In this document: in pieces, positions 9,355 to 16,845 of the stretch
Position numbering within the stretch: position 1 is the stretch's first letter
How the letters are laid out: each line of letters begins with the position of its first letter
Source: Virgifigura deserti
GTDB lineage: Bacteria; Pseudomonadota; Alphaproteobacteria; Dongiales; Dongiaceae
Assembly (NCBI GenBank): GCA_003576685.1
Contig: QOZR01000006.1
Location: 124,001 to 188,000, forward strand
Length of the DNA stretch: 64,000 nt
Direction of reading: 5' to 3'
The notes under the pieces: model-generated
Seen by the model: the letters and a program-made list of their open reading frames with translations, nothing else
Databases searched by the model: none
What the model was told of the DNA's origin: nothing
Position numbers and translations under genes: made by a program

Positions 9355-12066
9355 ATGGAATCCAATCTGTTCAGATATATTCTCCGGCACAGCCGCAAGG
9401 AGCAGATCGGCATCCTGCTGATCGTCGTGCTTTCGCAGGTCTTCTATTTCCTGTCGCTGGACCTGCCCCGGCTGATCATCGACCGGGCGATTCAGGGGCA
9501 AGGCTTCGAGAGCGCCGACGACACCACGCGCTTCCTGAATGTCGAGCTGCCGGTACCGGACTTCCTGTCCGGGCCGGGACAGGACGGGCGATGGACGCTG
9601 TTCGAGGGCTTCGAGCTCGAGCGCGTCCCCTACCTGGTGGCACTCAGCCTGATCTTCCTTCTGCTCGTCTTCATCAACGGGCTGTTCAAGTTCGTCATCA
9701 ACACCCGCAAGGGGCAGCTCGGCGAGCGGATGCTGCGCCGGCTTCGCTACACGCTGTTCGACCGTGTCCTGCGCTCGCCGCAATCGCATCTGCGCAAGAT
9801 GAAGCAGGCCGAGATCGCGACGATGATCAAGGACGAGGTCGAACCGCTCGGCGGCTTCATCGGCGATGCCTTTGTACAGCCGGTCTTCCTCGGCGGACAG
9901 GCGCTGACGGCGCTGATCTTCATTCTGGTGCAAAGCGTCTGGCTCGGCCTGATCACCATCGCCGTGCTACTGCTGCAGGCCGTCATCATCCCACGGCTGC
10001 GTGTGCGAATTCTGCAGCTGGCCAAGCAGCGGCAGCTCACGGCGCGGCAGCTCGCCGGGCGGGTCGCCGAGATCGTCGACGGCTCGGCGGAGATCCACAT
10101 CCACGACACCTCGAACCTGGAGCGCGCCGACATCGCCCAGCGGCTCGGCCGCATCTACCGCATCCGCTTCGACCTCTATCAGTGGAAGTTCGCAGTCAAG
10201 TTCCTGAACAACCTGCTGGCCCAGGTCACGCCGTTCCTGTTCTATCTCGTCGGCGGCTATCTGGCGATCACCGGCCGTCTCGAGATCGGTAGCCTCGTCG
10301 CGGTGATCGCGGCCTACAAGGACTTGCCCGGGCCGGTCAAGGAACTGATCGACTGGGACCAGCAGCGCCAGGACGTGCAGATCAAATACGAGCAGGTGAT
10401 CGAGCAGTTCAGCCCTTCGACCCTGCTTCCGGCAAGGCTCCAGGATCCGAACGCCGACGCCGGAGAACCGCTCGCCGGTTCCGTCACCGTTTCGAATCTG
10501 TCGCTGACCGAGGAAGGGGTGGGCAAGGTGCTGGATGGCGTCAGCTTCGCCTTCGATCTCACGGAGCATGTCGGCGTCGTCGGCCCGCCCGGGCATGGCA
10601 AGGAAATACTGGCGCTCGTTCTGGCCCGCCTCGTGGAGCCGACCGGCGGCACGGTCTCGATCGGCGGCCGTAATCTCGTGAGCCTGCCGGAAGCCGTGAC
10701 CGGGCGCCGTATGTCCTATGCCGGGCAGGACCCCTATCTGTTTCCGGGCAGCCTTCGCGACAACCTACTCTACGGCCTGAAGCACCGGCCGCTGGTCGCG
10801 CCGGACTATGACGAAGAAACGCAACGGCGGCAAAGGGCCTATGCCGCCGAAGCGCGGCGCGCGGGCAATCCGGAGTTCGATTTCGCCGCCGACTGGATCG
10901 ACTATCAGGCCGTCGAGGCGAGCGGGCCGGAGGCGCTCGACGCGTCGCTGATCGAAACCCTGCATCTTGTCGAGCTCAACGACGACGCCTATCAGTTCGG
11001 CTTGCGCGGAACGATCCAGCCGGATCGCGAGCCCGATCTGGCGGCAAGACTCATCACGGCCCGCGGCGATCTGCGCAGCCGGCTGGCCGACCAGTCCTGC
11101 ACGGGCCTATTCGAGCCCTTCGACCGGAAGCGCTACAACCGCAACATGTCGGTCGCCGAGAATATCCTGTTCGGGACCCCGCTCGGCGACCGGTTCGACA
11201 CCGAGCAGATCGCCCGGAACGCCTACCTCCGGTCGGTCCTGGAGCGGGTCGGGCTGATCGGCGATCTGCTCGAGATGGGCCGGCGGATCGCCGAAACGAT
11301 GGTCGAGCTGTTCGCGGACCTGCCGCCGGGCCATCCCTTCTTCGAGCAATTCAGCTTTATCGGTTCCGACGATCTGCCGGACTTCCGCGCCTTGCTGGCC
11401 CGGATCGACAAAGAGGGGCTTGGCAGTCTGGACACCGCCGACCGGGCGAGGCTGATCGGCCTCTCTTTCCCCTATGTCGAGGCGCGGCATCGCCTCGCCC
11501 TGATCGATCCGGTAATGGAGGAGCGTATCCTGGTCGCCCGCCGAGCCTTCGCCCGGCACCTCCCGGACTCGCTCCGCGATGCCGTCGAATTCTATGATGA
11601 GACGCGCTACAACAGCGCCGCCACGCTGCAAGACAACATCCTGTTCGGCCGCGTCGTCTACGGCCAGGCGCAGGCCCAGGCGCATATCGGGGCGCTGATC
11701 GCCGAGGTGGTGGATGCGCATGACCTGCGGCCGGCCATTCTCAGGGTCGGGCTCGGATTCCAGGTCGGGAACGGCGGCAAGCGGCTGACGCCGACGCAGC
11801 GCCAGAAGCTCGGTCTCGGACGGGCCCTGGTCAAGCGCCCGGATTTCCTCATCGTGAACGAAGCGACCGCGGCGCTCGACGGCGCCGCGCAACTCCGCAT
11901 GGCCGACAATATTCTGGCCGCCTGTCGCGGCCGCGGCGTGCTTTGGGTTCTGCATCGCGACGATCTGGCGGAGAAGTTCGATCGCGTCCTTACCCTGCGC
12001 CACGGCCGGCTGTTCGAGGATAGCCGCCGAGAGACGACCGGCCGCCTGGTCGCCGCGGGACATTAG
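9355..12066 (+). CDS. Atypical ABC exporter-like protein with degenerate, insert-containing NBD
   Basis: This 903-residue protein has an N-terminal exporter-type membrane domain (hydrophobic segments about 17-41, 95-120, 176-218 and 283-320) fused to a nucleotide-binding domain from about residue 375. The NBD is abnormal. Walker A reads GPPGHGKE (about 409-416), with Glu where Ser/Thr normally binds Mg-ATP. The signature is replaced by GGKRLTPTQRQ (about 807). Walker B reads FLIVNEATAALD, with Asn in place of the aspartate. The switch histidine survives in LHRDD. Walker A and signature are nearly 400 residues apart instead of about 100, and the extra part repeats the post-Q-loop motif (SLRDNLLYG, SVAENILFG, TLQDNILFG). 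ATP hydrolysis may be lost or altered. It heads an operon with a cyclic-nucleotide-binding protein and a methyltransferase. Confidence 0.85.
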   Translation: MESNLFRYILRHSRKEQIGILLIVVLSQVFYFLSLDLPRLIIDRAIQGQGFESADDTTRFLNVELPVPDFLSGPGQDGRWTLFEGFELERVPYLVALSLIFLLLVFINGLFKFVINTRKGQLGERMLRRLRYTLFDRVLRSPQSHLRKMKQAEIATMIKDEVEPLGGFIGDAFVQPVFLGGQALTALIFILVQSVWLGLITIAVLLLQAVIIPRLRVRILQLAKQRQLTARQLAGRVAEIVDGSAEIHIHDTSNLERADIAQRLGRIYRIRFDLYQWKFAVKFLNNLLAQVTPFLFYLVGGYLAITGRLEIGSLVAVIAAYKDLPGPVKELIDWDQQRQDVQIKYEQVIEQFSPSTLLPARLQDPNADAGEPLAGSVTVSNLSLTEEGVGKVLDGVSFAFDLTEHVGVVGPPGHGKEILALVLARLVEPTGGTVSIGGRNLVSLPEAVTGRRMSYAGQDPYLFPGSLRDNLLYGLKHRPLVAPDYDEETQRRQRAYAAEARRAGNPEFDFAADWIDYQAVEASGPEALDASLIETLHLVELNDDAYQFGLRGTIQPDREPDLAARLITARGDLRSRLADQSCTGLFEPFDRKRYNRNMSVAENILFGTPLGDRFDTEQIARNAYLRSVLERVGLIGDLLEMGRRIAETMVELFADLPPGHPFFEQFSFIGSDDLPDFRALLARIDKEGLGSLDTADRARLIGLSFPYVEARHRLALIDPVMEERILVARRAFARHLPDSLRDAVEFYDETRYNSAATLQDNILFGRVVYGQAQAQAHIGALIAEVVDAHDLRPAILRVGLGFQVGNGGKRLTPTQRQKLGLGRALVKRPDFLIVNEATAALDGAAQLRMADNILAACRGRGVLWVLHRDDLAEKFDRVLTLRHGRLFEDSRRETTGRLVAAGH

Positions 12067-12079
12067 AGGAGACTGAGTC

Positions 12080-12535
12080 GTGAGCCTCAACGAAGAAGTC
12101 GAACTGCTCCGCCGCATTCCAATGTTCGCGAAGATCGATCCGCCGAAGCTGAAGCTGCTCGCCTTCGCCAGCGAGCGGCTCACCTTCGAGGCCGATCAGG
12201 AGCTGTTCCGGCAAGGCGACATGGCGGATGCCGCCTATATCATCATCGACGGCACGGCCGAGGTGCTCATCGATACGCCGAGAGGGCCGCTGCAGGTGGC
12301 GACGCTCGGCATCAACGACTTCGTCGGCGAGATCGGCATCATTTGCGACGTGCCGCGCACGGCGACGGTCCGGGCAACCACCCGGCTGACGACGCTGAGG
12401 ATCACGAAGGATCTCTTCTTTCGAATGATCACCGACTTTCCGGCGATGGCGGTTGAGATCATGCGGGTCCTCGCCCACCGGCTCGAACATACGACCCAGC
12501 AACTGCGCGAGGTCTCGACCGGATCTGCGCCTTAG
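12080..12535 (+). CDS. Stand-alone cyclic-nucleotide-binding domain protein
   Basis: This 151-residue protein consists almost only of a CRP/PKA-type cNMP-binding domain: a short helix (LLRRIPMFAKIDPPKLKLLA), an eight-strand beta roll, and the phosphate-binding cassette FVGEIGIICDVPRTATVRA with the conserved Gly-Glu and Arg-Thr-Ala. A C-terminal helix follows, but no helix-turn-helix, so it is not a transcription factor by itself. It starts with GTG at 12080 after AGGAGA, 13 bp behind the ABC gene. It probably regulates the neighbouring ABC protein or methyltransferase by ligand-dependent contact; this is inferred from operon position. Confidence 0.88.
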   Translation: MSLNEEVELLRRIPMFAKIDPPKLKLLAFASERLTFEADQELFRQGDMADAAYIIIDGTAEVLIDTPRGPLQVATLGINDFVGEIGIICDVPRTATVRATTRLTTLRITKDLFFRMITDFPAMAVEIMRVLAHRLEHTTQQLREVSTGSAP

Positions 12536-12552
12536 AAGGAGGTCGACGGCCA

Positions 12553-13041
12553 ATGAGCCGTCTCGACAGCTTCATCCGCCGCCTGGAGGCGCAGCGCGCC
12601 TGCCTCGACCACGCGGCCGACCTGATTCGGGACCTGCCGGGGCGGATCCTGGAGATCGGACTCGGAAACGGCCGAACCTACGACCATCTGCGGAAGCTGC
12701 TGCCCGATCGCGAGATCTTCGTCTTCGACCGGCAGATCGCCGCCCATCCCGACTGCATTCCCCCGGCCGGCTATTTCCTTCCCGGCGACCTGCGGGAGAC
12801 GCTTCCCATCGCGGCCCAGCTATTCGGGCCGACCGCGGCGCTGATCCATGCCGATATCGGGACGGGCGATGTCGCGGCCAACCGCCAGCTTGCCGCTGCG
12901 CTCGGACCGACCGTGGCGCGGTTACTCATGCCCGGCGGGGTCGCCGTCAGCGATCAACCGATGCCGTGCCTCGCGGCCTTGCCTCTGCCCTCCGGCGTCG
13001 CCGTCGGGCGTTATCATCTCTATCGCTCCGCCACGGCCTGA
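12553..13041 (+). CDS. Small class I SAM-dependent methyltransferase
   Basis: This 162-residue protein shows a Rossmann methyltransferase core. Motif I is RILEIGLGNGRTYDHL (about 31-46), the acidic end of strand 2 is FVFDRQIA, and later strands are AALIHADIGTG and ARLLMPGGVAVSDQ. It lacks a substrate-recognition extension. A strong AAGGAGG site lies 10-16 bp before the ATG. It ends the plus-strand operon at a palindromic repeat. Substrate unknown; the glycan operon opposite makes a sugar or lipid acceptor possible. Confidence 0.82.
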   Translation: MSRLDSFIRRLEAQRACLDHAADLIRDLPGRILEIGLGNGRTYDHLRKLLPDREIFVFDRQIAAHPDCIPPAGYFLPGDLRETLPIAAQLFGPTAALIHADIGTGDVAANRQLAAALGPTVARLLMPGGVAVSDQPMPCLAALPLPSGVAVGRYHLYRSATA

Positions 13042-13142
13042 TCCGATCACATCGAACCAATGTAATCGGATCAGGCCCTATTCCATGAAATAGAGGGCGA
13101 TTTACCGATCAGGTTGATCCAACCTAATCGGATCGCACTCTA
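13038..13142. repeat. Paired palindromic intergenic repeat (two hairpins)
   Basis: Two related palindromes fill the gap between converging genes. The first (13038-13074) has perfect 10-bp arms CTGATCCGAT / ATCGGATCAG, then ACAT / ATGT around a 7-nt loop. The second (13105-13131) has arms CCGAT / ATCGG and AGGTT / AACCT, enclosed by an outer stem TAGAG..GCGAT (13091-13101) / ATCGC..CTCTA (13132-13142). Both carry the same C.A mismatch, which becomes a G.U pair if read on the minus strand. That and the stem-preserving differences point to a dispersed structured repeat that may also end xthA transcripts. Confidence 0.75.
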
Positions 13143-13156
13143 GGCCAAGCCGCAAG

Positions 13157-13951
13157 TCATTCCAGGTCGACAACGACAGGCACGTGATCCGACGGCGTGT
13201 CCCAGCCGCGCGCCTCGCGGACCACCTCGGCGGCATGCAGCGCAGGTGCCAGCGCCGGCGTCACCCAGACATGGTCGAGGCGGCGGCCTCGGTCGGAGGT
13301 CTCCCACTCGCGTGCCCGGTAGCTCCACCAGCTATATAGCCGTTCCGTAGGCGGAATGAAATGCCGCACGGCATCAACCCAGCCGAGCGACGCCTGCAAA
13401 TCCGCCATCCGCGCGACCTCTACCGGCGTGTGGCTAACGACGTTGAGAAGCTGCTTGTGCGACCAGACGTCGGTTTCCAGCGGCGCCACATTCAGGTCGC
13501 CGAGAAGCAGCAGTTTGTCCTGCGGTGTCCGATTGGCCGTGAACCATTGGGTCATTTCGTCAAAGAAACGGAGCTTGTGCTCGAACTTCGGATTCTGTTC
13601 CGGGTCCGGAATGTCGCCGCCGGCCGGGACATAGAAATCATGCAGCTCCAGCCCGCCGGGAAGCCGGACGATGGCGTGGCGGCAATCCGCGCGACCGCAC
13701 CATCCCTTGGTTTCCTGATGGTCGAAAGGGACACGCGACAGGACGGCCACGCCGTTATAGCTCTTCATCCCATGCGGCAGGATATGGCGATAGCCGAGCT
13801 CGACCAGCCGGTCGAGCGGGAAGTCGCCATCCTGAACCTTGGTCTCCTGTAAACAGAGAACATCGGGCGAATGGCTGGCGACGAACCGGGCGATGTTGTC
13901 GAGGCGTAGGCGAACCGAGTTCACGTTCCAGGTTGCGATGCGCAGGCTCAT
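13157..13951 (-). CDS. xthA: Exodeoxyribonuclease III (AP endonuclease)
   Basis: This 264-residue enzyme cleaves DNA at abasic sites and removes 3' blocking groups in base-excision repair. It shows the EEP-fold motifs in order: IATWNVNSVRLRL (catalytic Asn), LQETKVQD (metal-binding Glu), YNGVAVLSR, GDLNVAPLETDVW, YSWWSYR and LDHVWVTP, ending with the catalytic SDHVPVVVDL. The ATG at 13951 begins MSLRIATWN, the usual start. It overlaps the stop of a possible 18-residue leader frame (13948-14004). In related genomes xthA often follows the ftsK-lolA run found at 16165-19263. Confidence 0.95.
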   Translation of the reverse strand: MSLRIATWNVNSVRLRLDNIARFVASHSPDVLCLQETKVQDGDFPLDRLVELGYRHILPHGMKSYNGVAVLSRVPFDHQETKGWCGRADCRHAIVRLPGGLELHDFYVPAGGDIPDPEQNPKFEHKLRFFDEMTQWFTANRTPQDKLLLLGDLNVAPLETDVWSHKQLLNVVSHTPVEVARMADLQASLGWVDAVRHFIPPTERLYSWWSYRAREWETSDRGRRLDHVWVTPALAPALHAAEVVREARGWDTPSDHVPVVVDLE

Positions 13952-14004
13952 CGTGTCCTCTCGCCGCACGCGCAATCGTATCGGACCCGAAAAGAGTCAG
14001 TCAT
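13948..14004 (-). CDS. Possible 18-codon leader peptide upstream of xthA
   Basis: A very short frame (ATG at 14004, stop TGA at 13948-13950) reads MTDSFRVRYDCACGERTR. It has a strong AGGGGGAG ribosome-binding site six bases upstream, and its TGA overlaps the xthA ATG (ATGA). This arrangement would couple xthA translation to the leader. It contains two cysteines and four arginines. It may be chance, since xthA itself has only a moderate site of its own. Confidence 0.35.
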   Translation of the reverse strand: MTDSFRVRYDCACGERTR

Positions 14005-14194
14005 GAGAGCTCCCCCTGCGATGATCCGGCGCCGGCTATCGTTGCGCCATGGCAACAACCCATCCGCGCCGGATCGGATAGTGCCGAACCGGATGACGAA
14101 AGGCGGTTATAACCGAAGAATGCGGGAATGGCACGGCGGAACGCCGCTTCTCGAATCCTGTTGGAAAATCTTTGAAGTTCAGTGCCTTGCCGGT

Positions 14195-14282
14195 CCAGAG
14201 AGGCGAACGCCCGGCCAGGGGGGGACCGGGCGTTCTCAGTTCCTCTCGGAGCCTGGCAGTGGTAGGGGAGGCCACCCCAGGC
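14195..14282 (-). ncRNA. Candidate structured small RNA or 5' leader with C-rich loops
   Basis: Within the otherwise empty stretch 13952-14415 two strong stem-loops sit back to back. One pairs 14205-14214 with 14226-14235 (10 bp, GAACGCCCGG / CCGGGCGTTC), extended by GAGAGG (14198-14203) / CCTCTC (14242-14247). The other pairs GCCTGG (14251-14256) with CCAGGC (14277-14282) and GTGG with CCAC. On the minus strand the loops are CCTCCCCTA and a C-run, an anti-Shine-Dalgarno sequence as found in several alphaproteobacterial sRNAs. A TTGACA box lies just upstream. It could equally be the xthA 5' leader. Nothing else is seen in 14283-14415. Confidence 0.4.
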
Positions 14283-14283
14283 G

Positions 14284-14315
14284 ATCATAGCCGTTGCGGC
14301 CACGACCACTGTCAA
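14284..14315 (-). promoter_or_regulatory. Possible promoter for the structured RNA / xthA
   Basis: On the minus strand a perfect TTGACA (14315-14310) is followed after 20 bp by TATGAT (14289-14284). Both boxes are near consensus, but the spacing is 2-4 bp longer than usual, so it would be weak or activator-dependent. A start a few bases downstream would place the first stem-loop at the RNA 5' end. Confidence 0.4.
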
Positions 14316-14415
14316 GAATAAAATTGGTAGCCTGTTAAGGCAATTTCAATCGTCTCGCCGAGAATCTTTTATGCATCGCCGACAAGCGACACATCTGCTG
14401 ATCGCATGGCCTGGC

Positions 14416-15204
14416 TCAGGCGGCCTTCTCGCCCCGCCGGGCCGCCCGCAACCGCGCCCGTTCCCGCGCGGCGGCGCCGAACGCGGCGAACAGGGCGCGG
14501 GAGACAGGGTTCTCCAGCACCCGATATTCCGGGTGCCACTGCACTCCAAGGGCGAAGCTCTTCGCCGTCACGACGCGGACCGCCTCGACTACGCCGTCCG
14601 GCGCCACGCCCTCGACCACAAGCCCGTCCGCAAGACGGTCGATGCCCTGCCAATGCAGCGAATTGACCTCAATCCGTGTGCTCCCGACAAGCTTCGCGAT
14701 CAGCCCATCCGGCGTCAGCGACACCGTGTGCTGCGGACCATATTTCTCCTCATAGGGCACGTCTTGCGGCGCGCGATGGTCCAGTCGGCCCTCGCGGACA
14801 TGAAGCTGCTGCTCCAGCGTCCCGCCAAGCGCGACGTTCAACTCCTGGAGTCCTCGGCAGACCGCGAAGATTGGCAAGCCGGCGGTCAACGCCGCGCGAA
14901 TCAGCGGCAGAGTCGTCGCGTCCCGCGCCGGATCCTGCGGGCTTGCCGGCCGGTCCTGAGGGCCATCGTAAAGATGCGCCGCCACGTTGGACAGGCTGCC
15001 CGTGACGAACAGACCGTCGAGGCGTTCCACAAGGTCGGGAATATCATAGCTTTCGCCTAATGCCGGGATCATCACCGGCAGCCCCCCGGCCCCCAGCGCC
15101 ACCGCTGCGACATATTTCTCGCCGACCGAATGAAACGATGCCCCCTCCACCTGCTTGACACAGGCCGAAACGCCGATCAGCGGCGAGTCTCTCTCGATCT
15201 TCAT
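14416..15204 (-). CDS. Class I glutamine amidotransferase-like hydrolase (PuuD / gamma-glutamyl-GABA hydrolase family)
   Basis: This 262-residue protein is of the family that hydrolyses gamma-glutamyl-gamma-aminobutyrate in polyamine breakdown. The nucleophile cysteine is in FAVCRGLQELNVALGG (about C116) and the His-Glu of the triad in GVQWHPEY (about 224). The glycine-rich GLFVTGSLSNVAAHLY loop matches the family. A GGAAGGA site precedes the ATG. Polyamine catabolism is plausible, and a polyamine-type binding protein is encoded far away at 55281, but no other puu genes lie nearby. Confidence 0.85.
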   Translation of the reverse strand: MKIERDSPLIGVSACVKQVEGASFHSVGEKYVAAVALGAGGLPVMIPALGESYDIPDLVERLDGLFVTGSLSNVAAHLYDGPQDRPASPQDPARDATTLPLIRAALTAGLPIFAVCRGLQELNVALGGTLEQQLHVREGRLDHRAPQDVPYEEKYGPQHTVSLTPDGLIAKLVGSTRIEVNSLHWQGIDRLADGLVVEGVAPDGVVEAVRVVTAKSFALGVQWHPEYRVLENPVSRALFAAFGAAARERARLRAARRGEKAA

Positions 15205-15337
15205 GATATCCTTCCGTCAGAATCCCCCAGCGAATGTGGCGATTTGCCGCGATTCTGGCAAGAGGCGGCCTCCGACCCCGAATCCCCCGGCCTCGAATCC
15301 ATTGGCGGGCCGGCCACCGGCTGCCATATTCCCTTTC

Positions 15338-16153
15338 ATGATGGCTTCCGTCGAGTTCTTGCTCGCTTATAAGGGCCTGGTCGTCGGCGCCTGTCTCCTA
15401 CTGCTGTTCGCAGGCGAACGGCTGCTGCCGGCCGCGCCACCGCCGGAGCCCGGGCCCGGCGAGCCGCCCGGCGGTTTCCGCCGCCTCGCCCGTAATGGCG
15501 GCCTCTGGTTGATCAATCTGGGGCTATCGCCGCTGATTGTGGTTCCGGTTTCCGCCTGGGCGGCGGCCAACAGCCTCGGCTTCCGGCCCGACTGGTGGAG
15601 CGGCTGGCCGGGCCTGGTCCTGGACGTCGTTCTGCTCGATCTCCTGATCTATTGGTGGCACCGCTTCAATCACGAGCTGCCGTTCCTCTGGCGCTTCCAC
15701 CAGGTCCATCACCTCGACCGGTTCCTCGACTCCAGCTCGGCCCTCCGGTTCCATTTCGGGGAGGTGCTGCTGTCCGCCGTCGCGCGGGCCGCCGTCATCG
15801 TCGTTCTCGGGATTCCGCTGCTCTCGGTGCTGGTGTTCGAGACGCTGCTGCTGTGCGCCACGATCTTCCACCATTCGAACCTGCGGCTAGCGCCGGGGCT
15901 GGAGTGCCGGCTGGCGAAGGTCGTGATCACCCCGTCGATCCACTGGGTGCATCATCACGCGATCCGGTCGGATACGGACTCCAACTACGGCACGCTGTTC
16001 AGCGTCTGGGATCCTCTGTTCCGCTCGCGGAGCGCCACGGCGCGTCGGCCGGACATGAAGATCGGCGTCGAGGGCCGCGCGGAACGATCCTTGCCGCAAT
16101 TGCTGCTGCAGCCGTTCCGCCGGCGTTCGCTGCGCCCCCTCACGGCGAACTAG
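15338..16153 (+). CDS. Sterol desaturase / fatty acid hydroxylase family membrane protein
   Basis: This 271-residue integral membrane di-iron oxygenase has the histidine clusters HRFNH (HX3H), FHQVHH (HX2HH), FHHSN and WVHHHAIRSDTDSNYG. Hydrophobic segments lie at the N-terminus (LVVGACLLLLFAGERLL), around LWLINLGLSPLIVVPVSAW, LVLDVVLLDLLIYWW and AVIVVLGIPLLSVLVFETLLL. It would hydroxylate or desaturate a lipid such as a hopanoid, sterol-like or fatty acyl compound. The start at 15338 (two consecutive ATGs) lacks a clear ribosome-binding site; the frame is open further upstream but overlaps the divergent promoter. Confidence 0.85.
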   Translation: MMASVEFLLAYKGLVVGACLLLLFAGERLLPAAPPPEPGPGEPPGGFRRLARNGGLWLINLGLSPLIVVPVSAWAAANSLGFRPDWWSGWPGLVLDVVLLDLLIYWWHRFNHELPFLWRFHQVHHLDRFLDSSSALRFHFGEVLLSAVARAAVIVVLGIPLLSVLVFETLLLCATIFHHSNLRLAPGLECRLAKVVITPSIHWVHHHAIRSDTDSNYGTLFSVWDPLFRSRSATARRPDMKIGVEGRAERSLPQLLLQPFRRRSLRPLTAN

Positions 16154-16164
16154 GCTATCAGCAA

Positions 16165-16839
16165 CTAAAAGCGCCCGCTCTGCCGCCGTGTCCGCGGTGT
16201 GGCGAACAGCGCGTTCGCCAGCGGCGCGCCATAGCTCACATTCTCGAGAGTGATATGGACGTCCCGGCCCCGGGCGTCGGTGATCGTCCACTGGCGGAGC
16301 TCCAGCGGGTCCTCGCTGAAGACCAGCTCGACCGAGCCCGCATCCCGGTTGTCGCTTTGATACATGTCGACGCGCAGCACACCCGGTCCACGCTCGACGT
16401 CGGTGACCGTGATGTCGTCGGTCAAGTCGATCGGATCGCGCAGCAGGAACCAGGCCGGCGTCGAGCGCAGCGGCACCTGCGACAGCTGATCGAGCTCGGA
16501 ATCGTAATAGCTGACGAGCGTGCCATCGGCGACCAGCAGGACCGGAACCGGCGGCTCGTACTCCACGCGCATCTGTCCGGGGCGGCGGAGATAGATCGTC
16601 CCGTAAGCCACGCTGCCGTCCTCGGCGACTTGATTGAAGCGTGCACGCAGGGTGTCGATACCGTTGAGGTAACGCTCGACCCGCGCCAGGTCCGCCCGGT
16701 CCGTCTCGGTCAAGGCCGCGGCGGCCGTCCGGGCGCCGACCGGGATCAAAACCGCTCCGAAGGCCATGAGCCCGGCGGTACTGGTGAGATTGCGGAGGAT
16801 CCGCCTCCGGCTGAACGCTGTCCTGATGCTGTTCGACAT
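16165..16839 (-). CDS. lolA: Outer-membrane lipoprotein carrier protein LolA
   Basis: This 224-residue periplasmic chaperone ferries lipoproteins from LolCDE to the outer membrane. The body matches LolA: LNGIDTLRARFNQVAEDG, GTIYLRRPGQMRVEYEPP, LLVADGTLVSYYDSELDQL, WFLLRDPIDLTDD and LRQWTITDARG. The N-terminus is unusual: SRRRILRNL precedes a hydrophobic stretch ending ARTAAAA, which resembles a twin-arginine signal. It lies 6 bp behind ftsK in the same direction, the usual alphaproteobacterial order. Confidence 0.9.
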   Translation of the reverse strand: MSNSIRTAFSRRRILRNLTSTAGLMAFGAVLIPVGARTAAAALTETDRADLARVERYLNGIDTLRARFNQVAEDGSVAYGTIYLRRPGQMRVEYEPPVPVLLVADGTLVSYYDSELDQLSQVPLRSTPAWFLLRDPIDLTDDITVTDVERGPGVLRVDMYQSDNRDAGSVELVFSEDPLELRQWTITDARGRDVHITLENVSYGAPLANALFATPRTRRQSGRF

Positions 16840-16845
16840 TCTCTC

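Noticed and set aside
14003..14290. 95-codon plus-strand frame between xthA and the amidotransferase gene
   Set aside because: No ribosome-binding site or family; it overlaps the structured region.
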